This document shows, piece after piece, positions 1-7,083 of a DNA stretch of 7,348 bases. Location: positions 1 through 7,348 of the forward strand of contig JBMZBC010000044.1 of the NCBI GenBank assembly GCA_049611965.1. The letters run 5' to 3'. The notes below the pieces were generated by a model. That model had not been told where the DNA came from, searched no databases, and was given only the letters and a program-made list of their open reading frames with translations. Within the stretch, counting starts at the first letter, position 1. Every line of letters begins with the position of its first letter. Made by a program: the position numbers and the translations under genes. Source of the stretch: UBA10364 sp049611965. Lineage in GTDB: Bacteria; Bacteroidota; Bacteroidia; Flavobacteriales; Schleiferiaceae.

Positions 1-1
1 T

Positions 2-217
2 GTCGGTCAATTTGAGGACAATGTTCAACTGCGTCTGATTTTGGCGGGCTACTTGTTTGCCACTGCGTCCTATGAGGAGGCGCGAGTGATTATGAATGAA
101 TGCCTCGAGCTAGAGCCTACCTCGGTAGATTTGTTCCATCAATACTTCCCAGCTTTTGGGAAAATACCTGAGATAACCGGTATTTTAGCCGAAATTCAAT
201 CGGCGAACGATGCTTAA
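2..217 (+). CDS. TPR-repeat protein, 3' end only
   Basis: Partial gene: the 5' end lies outside the window and 71 residues plus a TAA stop remain. Fragment residues 11-40 fit one tetratricopeptide repeat, with L14, A15, Y24, A27 and P39 at the conserved small/large positions and the usual 'Y-E-E-A' and 'L-E-P' signatures. TPR units are helical hairpins that act as protein-binding scaffolds, so the partner and role cannot be inferred from this piece. The last 8 bases overlap the start of the DUF368 gene, which points to translational coupling and a shared transcript. A TPR protein upstream of DUF368 and aroE is an arrangement I recall from Flavobacteriales. I am confident the frame is coding and fairly confident of the TPR call. 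Confidence 0.75.
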   Translation, partial: VGQFEDNVQLRLILAGYLFATASYEEARVIMNECLELEPTSVDLFHQYFPAFGKIPEITGILAEIQSANDA

Positions 218-1115
218 ACATATTCAGCTTTTTCTTAAAGGCATGGCCATGGGTGCAGCGGATGTTGTCCCGGGCGTCAGCGGAGGAACCATAGCCTTTA
301 TTACGGGAATTTATGAGCGACTCATTGGCGCAATATCGTCTATTAACAAGCATACGTTAATGATGCTCTTTAGGGGCCAATTCCGCCAACTCTGGACCGC
401 CATTGACGGTACTTTTTTAGCCGTTCTTTTTGCAGGAATCTTCACAAGTATTCTCACACTTGCTTCGGTCCTCACCTTCACACTAGATCATTATCCCATC
501 TTAACCTGGAGCTTTTTCTTTGGATTGGTTGCCGCCTCCGTTTGGATGATGGGCCGAACAGTCAAACAATGGAATGCACAGGCGGTAGTCGCTTTTGTGT
601 TTGGAACTATGATCGCTTATGCCATTACTGAAATGAATGCTACGGCGGGTTCTGAAGCACCGTGGTACCTAGTATTGAGTGGTGCCTTGGCCATTTGCGC
701 GATGATACTCCCTGGTATCAGCGGGAGTTTTATCCTGTTGCTCTTGGGTGCATACTCTACTGTCCTCGCTGCAGTTGCGAACAGAGAATTACTCACCATA
801 GCGTACGTAGGATTTGGCGCTGTTCTGGGCTTGTTGTTGTTCTCGAAAGGATTAAAATACATCTTTGAGCGCTTTTACAACCCGACAATCGCACTGCTCA
901 GTGGCTTCCTCTTAGGTTCATTGAATAAACTTTGGCCTTGGAAAGAAACTCTGGATACGTTCATTAAGCATGCAGGTACCGAAAAAGAGGAAATTGTTGC
1001 CTTGAGCGTTCGAAATTTAGCGCCGGGAGACGGTTGGCCCATAGCCGTAGTTTTCGCACTTTTTGGTGCCGTTCTTGTTCTAGGACTAGAATTTGCCGGA
1101 AAAAAGATGAAATGA
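210..1115 (+). CDS. popT: DUF368 / PopT-family polyprenyl-phosphate transporter
   Basis: Polytopic inner-membrane protein of 301 residues, the usual length for the DUF368 family. Family knowledge: DUF368 (PopT) proteins, like the DedA protein UptA, were shown to return undecaprenyl phosphate across the membrane, recycling the lipid carrier for peptidoglycan and other envelope polymers. The sequence shows the two related family motifs. The first is G-A-A-D-V-V-P-G-V-S-G-G-T around residues 15-27, followed by ITGIYERLI. The second is M-I-L-P-G-I-S-G-S around 165-173, followed by an L-L-L-L-G-A-Y stretch. These internal repeats suggest the pseudo-symmetric halves of a transporter. Further hydrophobic stretches lie near 65-90, 96-115, 122-140, 193-211, 224-238 and 274-296. 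The ATG overlaps the upstream stop by 8 bases, and its own TGA overlaps the aroE ATG (ATGA). No Shine-Dalgarno is visible. Family assignment is strong. The exact substrate is inferred from the family. Confidence 0.9.
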   Translation: MLKHIQLFLKGMAMGAADVVPGVSGGTIAFITGIYERLIGAISSINKHTLMMLFRGQFRQLWTAIDGTFLAVLFAGIFTSILTLASVLTFTLDHYPILTWSFFFGLVAASVWMMGRTVKQWNAQAVVAFVFGTMIAYAITEMNATAGSEAPWYLVLSGALAICAMILPGISGSFILLLLGAYSTVLAAVANRELLTIAYVGFGAVLGLLLFSKGLKYIFERFYNPTIALLSGFLLGSLNKLWPWKETLDTFIKHAGTEKEEIVALSVRNLAPGDGWPIAVVFALFGAVLVLGLEFAGKKMK

Positions 1116-1852
1116 TCAAACTCGGACTCATAGGAAATCCCATCGCTCATAGTCTTAGCCCTGAGATTCACCAAGGGTTTATTAAAGAGGCTGAGATGCA
1201 AGGAAGCTATGATCTGTTTGAAATGGACGCTCTTCCCAAAGAAGGTCTTAAAACCTTCATGCAGCATCACAGTTTGGTCGGACTAAACGTCACTATTCCT
1301 TTCAAAGAAGAAGTTTTCAATGCCCTCGATAGCGTCGATGATGTTGCGAAAACACTTGGTGTGGTCAATACTGTTGTGCTAGAAAAGGATAGACTCATCG
1401 GGTACAATACAGATGTTTACGGCATTCAAAAAAGTCTGACAGCCTTAGGGTGTCCGCCTTGCAAAGCACTTGTATGTGGATCTGGCGGAGCGGCAAAGGC
1501 AGTGTCTAAAGTTCTGAAAGACAATGGTTTTGAGGTAATAATTCTCAGTAGAGGAAATACAGGAGCTTCCTATGATGGATTAAGTGAAGAAGCAGCGGCC
1601 GATTGTAAACTCTGGGTGAATTGCACGCCTGTGGGTACAGAAGGAATTGCCCCCCATCTTTTACCTTTACCTTATGCAGTATTAAGCGAGGAATTCGCCA
1701 TATTTGACCTAGTATATAAACCCAACCCTACTCCCCTCATGAAGGAAGGCCTCCAAAGAGGTGCAAGCGTTTTAGGAGGTGAGAAAATGTTAATTGAGCA
1801 AGCGAAAAAATCATGGCAGTTGTTCCATGACGCTTACTACAAAAATTTGTAG
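1112..1852 (+). CDS. aroE: shikimate dehydrogenase (NADP+)
   Basis: Cytosolic enzyme that reduces 3-dehydroshikimate to shikimate with NADPH, the fourth step of chorismate and aromatic amino-acid synthesis. It has 246 residues, slightly short for the family but complete. The N-terminal substrate domain shows the SLSP motif (S14, S16), N-V-T-I-P-F-K with the catalytic lysine K65, V-N-T with N86, and G-Y-N-T-D with the catalytic aspartate D101. The nucleotide-binding loop is G-S-G-G-A-A at 123-128 (GSGGA in place of the commoner GAGGA), with S146-R147 after the second strand, likely contributing to NADP+ preference. N-C-T-P-V-G lies at 170-175, D-L-V-Y at 199-202, and G-G-E-K-M-L-I-E-Q ends at Q230. 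I chose the ATG at 1112 because the frame stays open upstream but encodes a non-homologous arginine-rich stretch inside popT, whereas family homology begins at MIKLGLIGNP. The start overlaps the popT stop by 4 bases, typical of coupling. Confidence 0.96.
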   Translation: MIKLGLIGNPIAHSLSPEIHQGFIKEAEMQGSYDLFEMDALPKEGLKTFMQHHSLVGLNVTIPFKEEVFNALDSVDDVAKTLGVVNTVVLEKDRLIGYNTDVYGIQKSLTALGCPPCKALVCGSGGAAKAVSKVLKDNGFEVIILSRGNTGASYDGLSEEAAADCKLWVNCTPVGTEGIAPHLLPLPYAVLSEEFAIFDLVYKPNPTPLMKEGLQRGASVLGGEKMLIEQAKKSWQLFHDAYYKNL

Positions 1853-3745
1853 ATGATGAACCAAGAAGAATTGGACCCAAAGGAAGTACAGCAGGAAACG
1901 CAAGAGCAAGCAGAAACTCCAGCAACTGAGGCACAAGAGGAAGTACAAGAAGTAATGGCTGCTGAAGCATCTGAAGGTGCGGAAGAAGCTACAGACGATC
2001 AGGTTCGTACTGTCGAAGCAGAGGACGATCATGAGGAACCAAAAGAGCAAAAGCTCGATATTCCCGATTTCGATGCCTTGGATTTGGAACAATCTTTAGA
2101 AGCCATCAAACAACACGTTGGAAGTTATCCTCCGTACCGCATTAAAGGGATCGTTGAAAGCGGTCGTTCGCGCATGTTGCGAGAGCTCAATGCACAACAA
2201 GCTGAGGCGAAAGAAAAATACCTCGCAGAGGGCGGAAACATCATTGACTTTAGATACGACCAACCGATGCGCAAGCAACTCGGTGTTGTTTACGGCGACT
2301 ACCGTGATGCCTTAAGAAAGCACTACAGTGATCTTGAGGCACAGCTGTCAACTAATCTGAGTACGAAGCTTGCGATCATCGAACAAATCAAAGAGCTACC
2401 AACATCTGAAGGGAGCGCCAAGGAAAAGTATGATACCTTCAAAGCCCTACGCGAGCAATGGAACAGTACAGGACTCGTGCCGAAAGCAGATGCAAGAAAT
2501 GTTTGGGCGAACTACAATCATCACGTTGACAATTTCTTCAACTTCCTGCGCTTGGCCTACGACCTAATTGATAAGGAATACAAGAATAACTTGGAAGAAA
2601 AGGTGGCCATGATCTCAGAACTCGAGGCAATGGTAGTAGGCGGTGCATCCGCTGAATTGTTTAGAGCGCTTCAAAAAGCACACAGCCGCTGGAAAAAAAT
2701 TGGCCCTGTACCAAGAGAACAAAAAGACCTTATCTGGGAAAGATTCAAAGCCGTTACCGCCAAAATTCATGAGCACCGCGAGAAATTCAACGAGACACTC
2801 AAGGTTCGCAATGAGGCTAAAATAGCTGCGAAACGTGCGGTGGTTGATGGCATCAAAGGACTGACTGCTGAGCTACCTACCAAACACAGTGGTTGGCAAA
2901 AAGCCAGCAAAGCGCTCAATGAATACCGCGAAGAATTTAAAAAGATTGGCTTCGTTAAGAGCGAGGAGAACGATGCGGTCTGGGAGGATTATAAAGTAGC
3001 CCAAAGAGAGTTCAATCGTTTGAAAAACGCCTTCTATAAAGAGGAAAAAAAGTCGCACCGTGAAAGCATTGAGAAGAAGCGTGCATTGATAGAATTGGCC
3101 CACAGCTTAAAGGATAGCGAAGACTTCGGAGGTGCAGCAAGTGCATTGAAAAAGGCACAGGCAGATTGGAAGAAAACCGGATATGTACCGAAGAAAGAAG
3201 GCGACAAACTGTGGGAAGAATTCCGCGGTGCATGTAACCACTTCTTCGACCGAATGAACGGCCAACGCAAGGCTCGTGAGAAACAAGTAAGTGCAGCAAA
3301 TAAGGCAAAAGAGGCTAAGTTGACTGAACTTAAAGATGCAAAAGTTGCGAGCGTAGAAGACGCTGTTGCGCTTAGCGAAGCATGGGGTGCAATGGGCAGT
3401 CCTAATAGAAAACTTGATGCGCAGTTCAATGGGCTATTGGAAGATAAGCTCAGTGGCCTAGGTTTGGATAAATCTGAACTTGAGCGAACGCTGTTTGAAG
3501 CTAAGGTTAGAGCCCTAGTAGAAGCAGATGATCAGCAAGGATTGCTGGCACAGCGTTCTTGGATTCGGGATGAAACGGACAAAGCCAAAAAGGAACTCCA
3601 CCAGCTCGAGAACAATATTGCATTCTTTGGAAATGCAAAAGGCAACCCACTATTGGAAGCTGCACAGAAGAACATTGATGTTCAGAAAGCACGTGTGGAA
3701 GAATTGGTAGCCCTTCGTAAGCTTTTCAATTCTCTATTGAAATAA
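1853..3745 (+). CDS. multi-repeat DUF349 protein of unknown function
   Basis: Protein of 630 residues, mostly charged alpha-helix, with no signal peptide or membrane segment, so probably cytosolic. Residues 1-65 are a disordered-looking tract rich in Glu, Gln and Ala. After it come repeats of about 72-82 residues carrying the DUF349 pattern, W-x2-TG-x-VP followed 15 residues later by W and then an F-F-like pair. Anchor positions are W203/W218, W280/W295, F362/W377 and W439/W454. Weaker copies lie around 131-160 and from W511. The C-terminal segment, about 572-630, looks like a helical coiled-coil cap with a Q-L-E-N-N-I-A-F-F core. The biochemical role of DUF349 is not established to my knowledge, and I assign none. 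The gene starts at the base after the aroE stop, with tandem in-frame ATG codons at 1853 and 1856. It ends 6 bases before uvrB, so it is very likely in the same transcript. It keeps its position after aroE in flavobacterial genomes as I recall them. Confidence 0.88.
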   Translation: MMNQEELDPKEVQQETQEQAETPATEAQEEVQEVMAAEASEGAEEATDDQVRTVEAEDDHEEPKEQKLDIPDFDALDLEQSLEAIKQHVGSYPPYRIKGIVESGRSRMLRELNAQQAEAKEKYLAEGGNIIDFRYDQPMRKQLGVVYGDYRDALRKHYSDLEAQLSTNLSTKLAIIEQIKELPTSEGSAKEKYDTFKALREQWNSTGLVPKADARNVWANYNHHVDNFFNFLRLAYDLIDKEYKNNLEEKVAMISELEAMVVGGASAELFRALQKAHSRWKKIGPVPREQKDLIWERFKAVTAKIHEHREKFNETLKVRNEAKIAAKRAVVDGIKGLTAELPTKHSGWQKASKALNEYREEFKKIGFVKSEENDAVWEDYKVAQREFNRLKNAFYKEEKKSHRESIEKKRALIELAHSLKDSEDFGGAASALKKAQADWKKTGYVPKKEGDKLWEEFRGACNHFFDRMNGQRKAREKQVSAANKAKEAKLTELKDAKVASVEDAVALSEAWGAMGSPNRKLDAQFNGLLEDKLSGLGLDKSELERTLFEAKVRALVEADDQQGLLAQRSWIRDETDKAKKELHQLENNIAFFGNAKGNPLLEAAQKNIDVQKARVEELVALRKLFNSLLK

Positions 3746-3751
3746 AGTACC

Positions 3752-5761
3752 ATGGACTTTAAGCTACAGGCGCCATTCAAGCCAATGGGTGACCAACCCA
3801 CGGCAATCAATGATTTGGTGGAAGGCTTAAACAGTGGCGAGCGCGACCAAGTGCTGTTGGGAGTGACCGGTTCAGGAAAGACCTTTACCGTAGCAAACGT
3901 TATTGAGCGTACACAACGCCCAAGTCTCATCCTTTGTCACAATAAGACCTTGGCCGCACAGCTTTACGGTGAAATGAAGGAGTTCTTCCCTGAAAATGCC
4001 GTGGAATATTTCGTCAGTTATTACGATTACTATCAACCGGAGGCCTATGTACCGTCTTCAGGCCTGTACATTGAAAAAGACTTGAGCATCAATGATGAGA
4101 TTGAAAAGCTCCGTCTGAGTACCACCTCTTCCCTATTGTCGGGACGCCGCGATGTTATTGTAGTAGCATCTGTCTCCTGTCTGTACGGTATGGGAAACCC
4201 TGAAGCGTTTAACGCGAGCGTTGTGAATTTGAAAGTAGGAGAAATGATCAGCCGACAGGCACTCCTGCATAAATTTGTTAATGCGCTATACGCAAGGACT
4301 ACAGCGGAATTTAAGCGAGGTTCTTTTCGAGTTAAAGGCGATACAGTAGATATCTTTCCGGCCTATGCAGAAACGTACTTTCGCATCAGCTTTTGGGGAG
4401 ACGAAGTAGAATCGATAGAGCATATAGACCCCATCAGTGGATCAAGAATAGAGCATATGAACGAGATGCGTCTGTTCCCAGCAAACTTATTCGTTACCGA
4501 AAAGGATCAGCTACAAAATGCTATTCATCAAATCCAAGACGATTTAATGTCTCAGGTCGACCATTTTAGAAATGTAGCGCGACCGCTTGAGGCAAAGCGA
4601 CTCGAGGAGCGAACCAATTTTGATTTGGAAATGATTCGAGAGCTTGGCTATTGTTCAGGCATTGAAAATTACAGCCGCTATCTCGACGGACGTCAACCAG
4701 GTGTGCGCCCTTTCTGTCTTTTAGATTATTTCCCAGAGGACTTTCTGCTCGTTATTGACGAAAGTCATGTAACCATCCCGCAAGTTCGAGCCATGTACGG
4801 CGGGGACCGTTCTAGAAAAGAAAACCTTGTTGAGTACGGATTTAGACTACCTGCAGCCTTGGACAACAGGCCGTTAAAATTTGAGGAATTTGAGCGCATA
4901 CGTAAACAAGCACTGTTTGTGAGTGCCACTCCCGCAGAATATGAGCTTGAACTTAGCCAAGGGGTCTTTGCAGAACAAGTAATTCGCCCTACAGGCCTCC
5001 TAGACCCGGTAGTGAGCGTACGTCCGAGTAAGAATCAGGTGGATGACCTAATGGAAGAAATCCACAAACGTGTAGAGCTTGACGAGCGCGTACTGGTTAC
5101 GACTTTGACCAAAAGGATGGCGGAAGAATTGACCAAGTATTTTACCCGATACGACATACGGTGTCGCTACATACACAGTGATGTAGATACGCTGGAACGT
5201 GTAGAAATTATGCGCGATTTACGTCTGGGGGTCTTTGATGTCCTCATTGGCGTAAACTTGCTTCGTGAGGGCTTGGACTTTCCCGAAGTAAGTCTAGTGG
5301 CTATTATGGATGCCGATAAAGAGGGCTTCCTTCGCAGTGAACGCAGTTTAGTGCAGACCATAGGGCGTGCGGCACGTAACATTAATGGTCTTGCTATTCT
5401 ATATGCCGATAAAATTACTGATAGCATGCGGCGTACCATCGATGAGACAGAACGCCGCAGAAAGAAACAAGACGAATTCAATAAAGCCAATGGTATTGTT
5501 CCTCAAGCCCTAAAACGCAGCAGGGAAGAAATTCTGAGTAAATCCAGTGCAGTGGGTAGAAACGTGGAGTACGAAGTAAGCAAGGTGAACCTTAAAGCCG
5601 CCGAGCAAGCCATGAATTACACCACTCCAGAAGATCTTGAAAGCAGCATACGAAAGGTGCGCAAAGACATGGAAGAAGCTTCGAAAACGCTCGACTTTAT
5701 CGAAGCTGCAAGATTGCGTGATCTGTTAATCGAACTGGAAGGAAAAAGAGAGAAACGCTAG
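3752..5761 (+). CDS. uvrB: UvrABC excinuclease subunit B
   Basis: Damage-verification helicase of nucleotide excision repair. It is loaded by UvrA, opens DNA around a lesion and recruits UvrC for dual incision. The 669 residues match the full family length. In order: Walker A G-V-T-G-S-G-K-T at 37-44 (K43); the lesion-probing beta-hairpin from about 89 to 110 with Y90, Y91, Y93 and Y94; the UvrA-interaction domain around 157-245; DEAD-type motif II D-E-S-H at 336-339; motif III S-A-T-P at 391-394; motif V region N-L-L-R-E-G-L-D-F-P at 502-511; motif VI Q-T-I-G-R-A-A-R-N at 535-543; and a C-terminal UVR helical hairpin at about 627-662 that pairs with UvrC. All key residues are present. The start at 3752 gives the family's normal N-terminus (F-K-P-M-G-D-Q-P). 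It follows the DUF349 gene by 6 bases with no visible SOS/LexA-like palindrome or promoter between them, so expression probably depends on the upstream genes. Its TAG overlaps the opposing gene's stop. Confidence 0.98.
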   Translation: MDFKLQAPFKPMGDQPTAINDLVEGLNSGERDQVLLGVTGSGKTFTVANVIERTQRPSLILCHNKTLAAQLYGEMKEFFPENAVEYFVSYYDYYQPEAYVPSSGLYIEKDLSINDEIEKLRLSTTSSLLSGRRDVIVVASVSCLYGMGNPEAFNASVVNLKVGEMISRQALLHKFVNALYARTTAEFKRGSFRVKGDTVDIFPAYAETYFRISFWGDEVESIEHIDPISGSRIEHMNEMRLFPANLFVTEKDQLQNAIHQIQDDLMSQVDHFRNVARPLEAKRLEERTNFDLEMIRELGYCSGIENYSRYLDGRQPGVRPFCLLDYFPEDFLLVIDESHVTIPQVRAMYGGDRSRKENLVEYGFRLPAALDNRPLKFEEFERIRKQALFVSATPAEYELELSQGVFAEQVIRPTGLLDPVVSVRPSKNQVDDLMEEIHKRVELDERVLVTTLTKRMAEELTKYFTRYDIRCRYIHSDVDTLERVEIMRDLRLGVFDVLIGVNLLREGLDFPEVSLVAIMDADKEGFLRSERSLVQTIGRAARNINGLAILYADKITDSMRRTIDETERRRKKQDEFNKANGIVPQALKRSREEILSKSSAVGRNVEYEVSKVNLKAAEQAMNYTTPEDLESSIRKVRKDMEEASKTLDFIEAARLRDLLIELEGKREKR

Positions 5762-6288
5762 AGGTAGTGAGCCACTCCAACGGCAAAGGTCCATACACTA
5801 TGGCCATCAATACGCTGGTCTAAATACAATGTTGGTGTCCATTCCCAACGGTCATTCAAAGGTACTTCTGCTTCTAGCCCTACTCGTACTAACGTTTTAA
5901 TAACCCCGTTTTCAGTGGTCACACCCGGTCCAAGACCGACTATAAGATTGTGATTCAAACGATAGAAAATATCTAGCGTAGAAATCATGGGAGTCTCAAT
6001 CTCTAGCTCCTTGCCGTTATCCGTTATGATAATGTAATTCTCAAGCTCAATGTCGCTGTGCCAACCTATGGACCATGTATCGCTCAAGTGGTAATCCAAA
6101 TCCACTCCCCAAGTTGGCACGAAATACAACCCAGTACCACTGACTTCGGGAACCATAGCATGACCTATGAGCACTGCTGCGCGTAAAGGATGTCTTTGAT
6201 GATGCGGATCCACAAAAATCTTGGAACTGTGCTCTTGGGCTTGAGCATTTATGGTCGTTAGAAAAATAAGCAGCTTTAGGAGTTTCAT
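5758..6288 (-). CDS. small secreted, outer-membrane beta-barrel-like protein, function unknown
   Basis: Protein of 176 residues. The N-terminus MKLLKLLIFLTTINAQAQ is a short Sec signal peptide with probable cleavage after the Ala-Gln-Ala near residue 17. The mature part alternates hydrophobic and polar residues in about eight stretches (roughly 35-47, 53-65, 71-86, 98-109, 113-122, 128-141, 146-157, 162-176), rich in W, Y and G, with turn-like D/N/G between them. That fits a small eight-stranded outer-membrane barrel. I do not recognise a named family and no catalytic motif is evident. The ATG at 6288 was chosen because it begins exactly at the signal peptide; a TTG at 6309 in the same frame would add seven residues before it and is unlikely. 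The gene is convergent with uvrB, sharing the bases CTAG at both stops, and divergent from the 6355 gene across a 66-base gap. A periplasmic beta-sandwich protein is the main alternative. Confidence 0.75.
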   Translation of the reverse strand: MKLLKLLIFLTTINAQAQEHSSKIFVDPHHQRHPLRAAVLIGHAMVPEVSGTGLYFVPTWGVDLDYHLSDTWSIGWHSDIELENYIIITDNGKELEIETPMISTLDIFYRLNHNLIVGLGPGVTTENGVIKTLVRVGLEAEVPLNDRWEWTPTLYLDQRIDGHSVWTFAVGVAHYL

Positions 6289-6317
6289 CACATAGAATAA
6301 ATCGGTCAAATGTGATG
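6286..6317. promoter_or_regulatory. perfect 8+8 inverted repeat in divergent promoter region
   Basis: CATCACAT at 6286-6293 is matched by its exact reverse complement ATGTGATG at 6310-6317, with a 16-base spacer. Arm centres are 24 bases apart, about two helical turns, which would suit a dimeric DNA-binding regulator. The repeat covers most of the left part of the only divergent intergenic gap. Its left arm includes the start codon of the minus-strand barrel gene, and it lies 38-69 bases upstream of the plus-strand start at 6355. Weak matches to the Bacteroidota -7 element TAnnTTTG adjoin or overlap the right arm: TATCTTTC at 6318-6325 (+) and CACATTTG, reading 6314 to 6307 (-). Neither has a convincing -33 TTTG at the right distance. 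A shared operator is an inference; chance or an mRNA hairpin masking the barrel gene's start are alternatives. Confidence 0.35.
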
Positions 6318-6354
6318 TATCTTTCCCAAACGGGATATAACTAAAGTCACGCCG

Positions 6355-7083
6355 ATGTTTTATGTCATTTTGGGAATGGGCCTACTCTTCTTCGGGTTAG
6401 GGTTCATGGTTACTGAAAACAATGCCAGCTCTTTGCTTAGTGGGTACAACACTATGAGCAAGGAGGAGCAAGAAAAATTTCCTTTAACCGAATATCTAGA
6501 GCGATTTAAAGGCTTTCATATCCGATTCGGTATTCTATTCACTGTCCTTGGTGTTATTTTCTATGTGACCAATGCAGAGCTCTTAGGCTGGCATATGGGC
6601 ATTACTCCTATCCTCGCCTACATCTATTTTTTCTACCAGACCAGGGATTTGAGCATGAAAGTAGAGTCTCAAAAAAATTCATTTAAAGTGGGCATCGCAG
6701 TACTCATAGGCACCCTGGTTTTCGTAATCGGGATGTTCTACTGGTCGGACCGTCCCTCGGAGGTTTTGTTGGACGGTGACGTTTTAAGAATATCCGGTCC
6801 GTACGGAACAGACGTACCGCTGGAAAAAATTGACTCTTTAGGCATCTCAGAATCTTTACCAGAGATTTCGACAAGACGGCACGGGATTTCTACCGGGACT
6901 GTCGCTAAGGGCAAGTACCGTGGGCCTGAAGGTGATTACCTGCTATTGATAGATAAACCCTACGAAAAGGTATTGTGGATTGGCAGAAAGAGTGCAGATC
7001 CTGTATTGATTTCTCTTGAAGAATTGGACGAAGAAAAACTACTTCAAGCGCTGAAGGAATCTTTAGAGCTTGATGCCCCGTGA
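6355..7083 (+). CDS. DUF3784-like membrane protein with bacterial PH-like domain
   Basis: Inner-membrane protein of 242 residues with a two-part build. The N-terminal part resembles DUF3784: a first hydrophobic helix (about 1-19), then the characteristic L-L-S-G-Y-N-T-M-S-K-E-E stretch at 27-38, then helices near 54-72, 78-94 and 109-129. The C-terminal soluble part (about 138-236) reads like a bacterial PH domain of the PF10882 kind. It starts with G-D-V-L-R-I-S-G-P-Y-G at 141-151, continues with a P-L-E-K-I-D strand, L-P-E-I-S-T-R around 168-174, a G-K-Y strand and a D-K-P-Y region near 200-203, and ends in a helix. Bacterial PH domains are putative binding modules of largely unknown function, so no role is assigned. 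The start at 6355 is 66 bases from the divergent barrel gene and no Shine-Dalgarno is seen. The 3' end overlaps the opposing partial gene by 21 bases. Domain identities are from memory of the patterns. Confidence 0.8.
   Translation: MFYVILGMGLLFFGLGFMVTENNASSLLSGYNTMSKEEQEKFPLTEYLERFKGFHIRFGILFTVLGVIFYVTNAELLGWHMGITPILAYIYFFYQTRDLSMKVESQKNSFKVGIAVLIGTLVFVIGMFYWSDRPSEVLLDGDVLRISGPYGTDVPLEKIDSLGISESLPEISTRRHGISTGTVAKGKYRGPEGDYLLLIDKPYEKVLWIGRKSADPVLISLEELDEEKLLQALKESLELDAP

Noticed and set aside
1034..1111. Upstream in-frame extension of aroE adding 26 residues
   Set aside because: The added residues are arginine/cysteine-rich readthrough of popT in another frame and do not resemble the AroE N-terminus, which begins properly at 1112.
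875..1270. 131-codon open frame on the minus strand across the popT/aroE junction
   Set aside because: It lies antisense over two well-supported genes and its translation shows no recognisable domain; treated as a coding shadow.
3034..3429. 131-codon open frame on the minus strand inside the DUF349 gene
   Set aside because: Its Ser/Phe/Leu-rich translation is what the complement of a Lys/Glu/Ala-rich helix gene produces; no independent support.
3725..3751. SOS/LexA-type operator or separate promoter in front of uvrB
   Set aside because: No palindrome or TAnnTTTG-like element seen; the gap to the preceding gene is only 6 bases.
5762..5780. Small hairpin AGTG-AGC-CACT just after uvrB as a terminator
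   Set aside because: Four-base stem, no following T-run, and located inside the opposing coding sequence.
6289..6309. TTG start at 6309 for the minus-strand barrel gene
   Set aside because: It would place seven residues before a clean signal peptide that begins at the ATG at 6288.
6324..6335. Short palindrome TCCC-AAAC-GGGA in the divergent gap as a terminator or operator
   Set aside because: Only a 4-bp stem with no T-tract; too weak to call, although it lies near the stronger inverted repeat.
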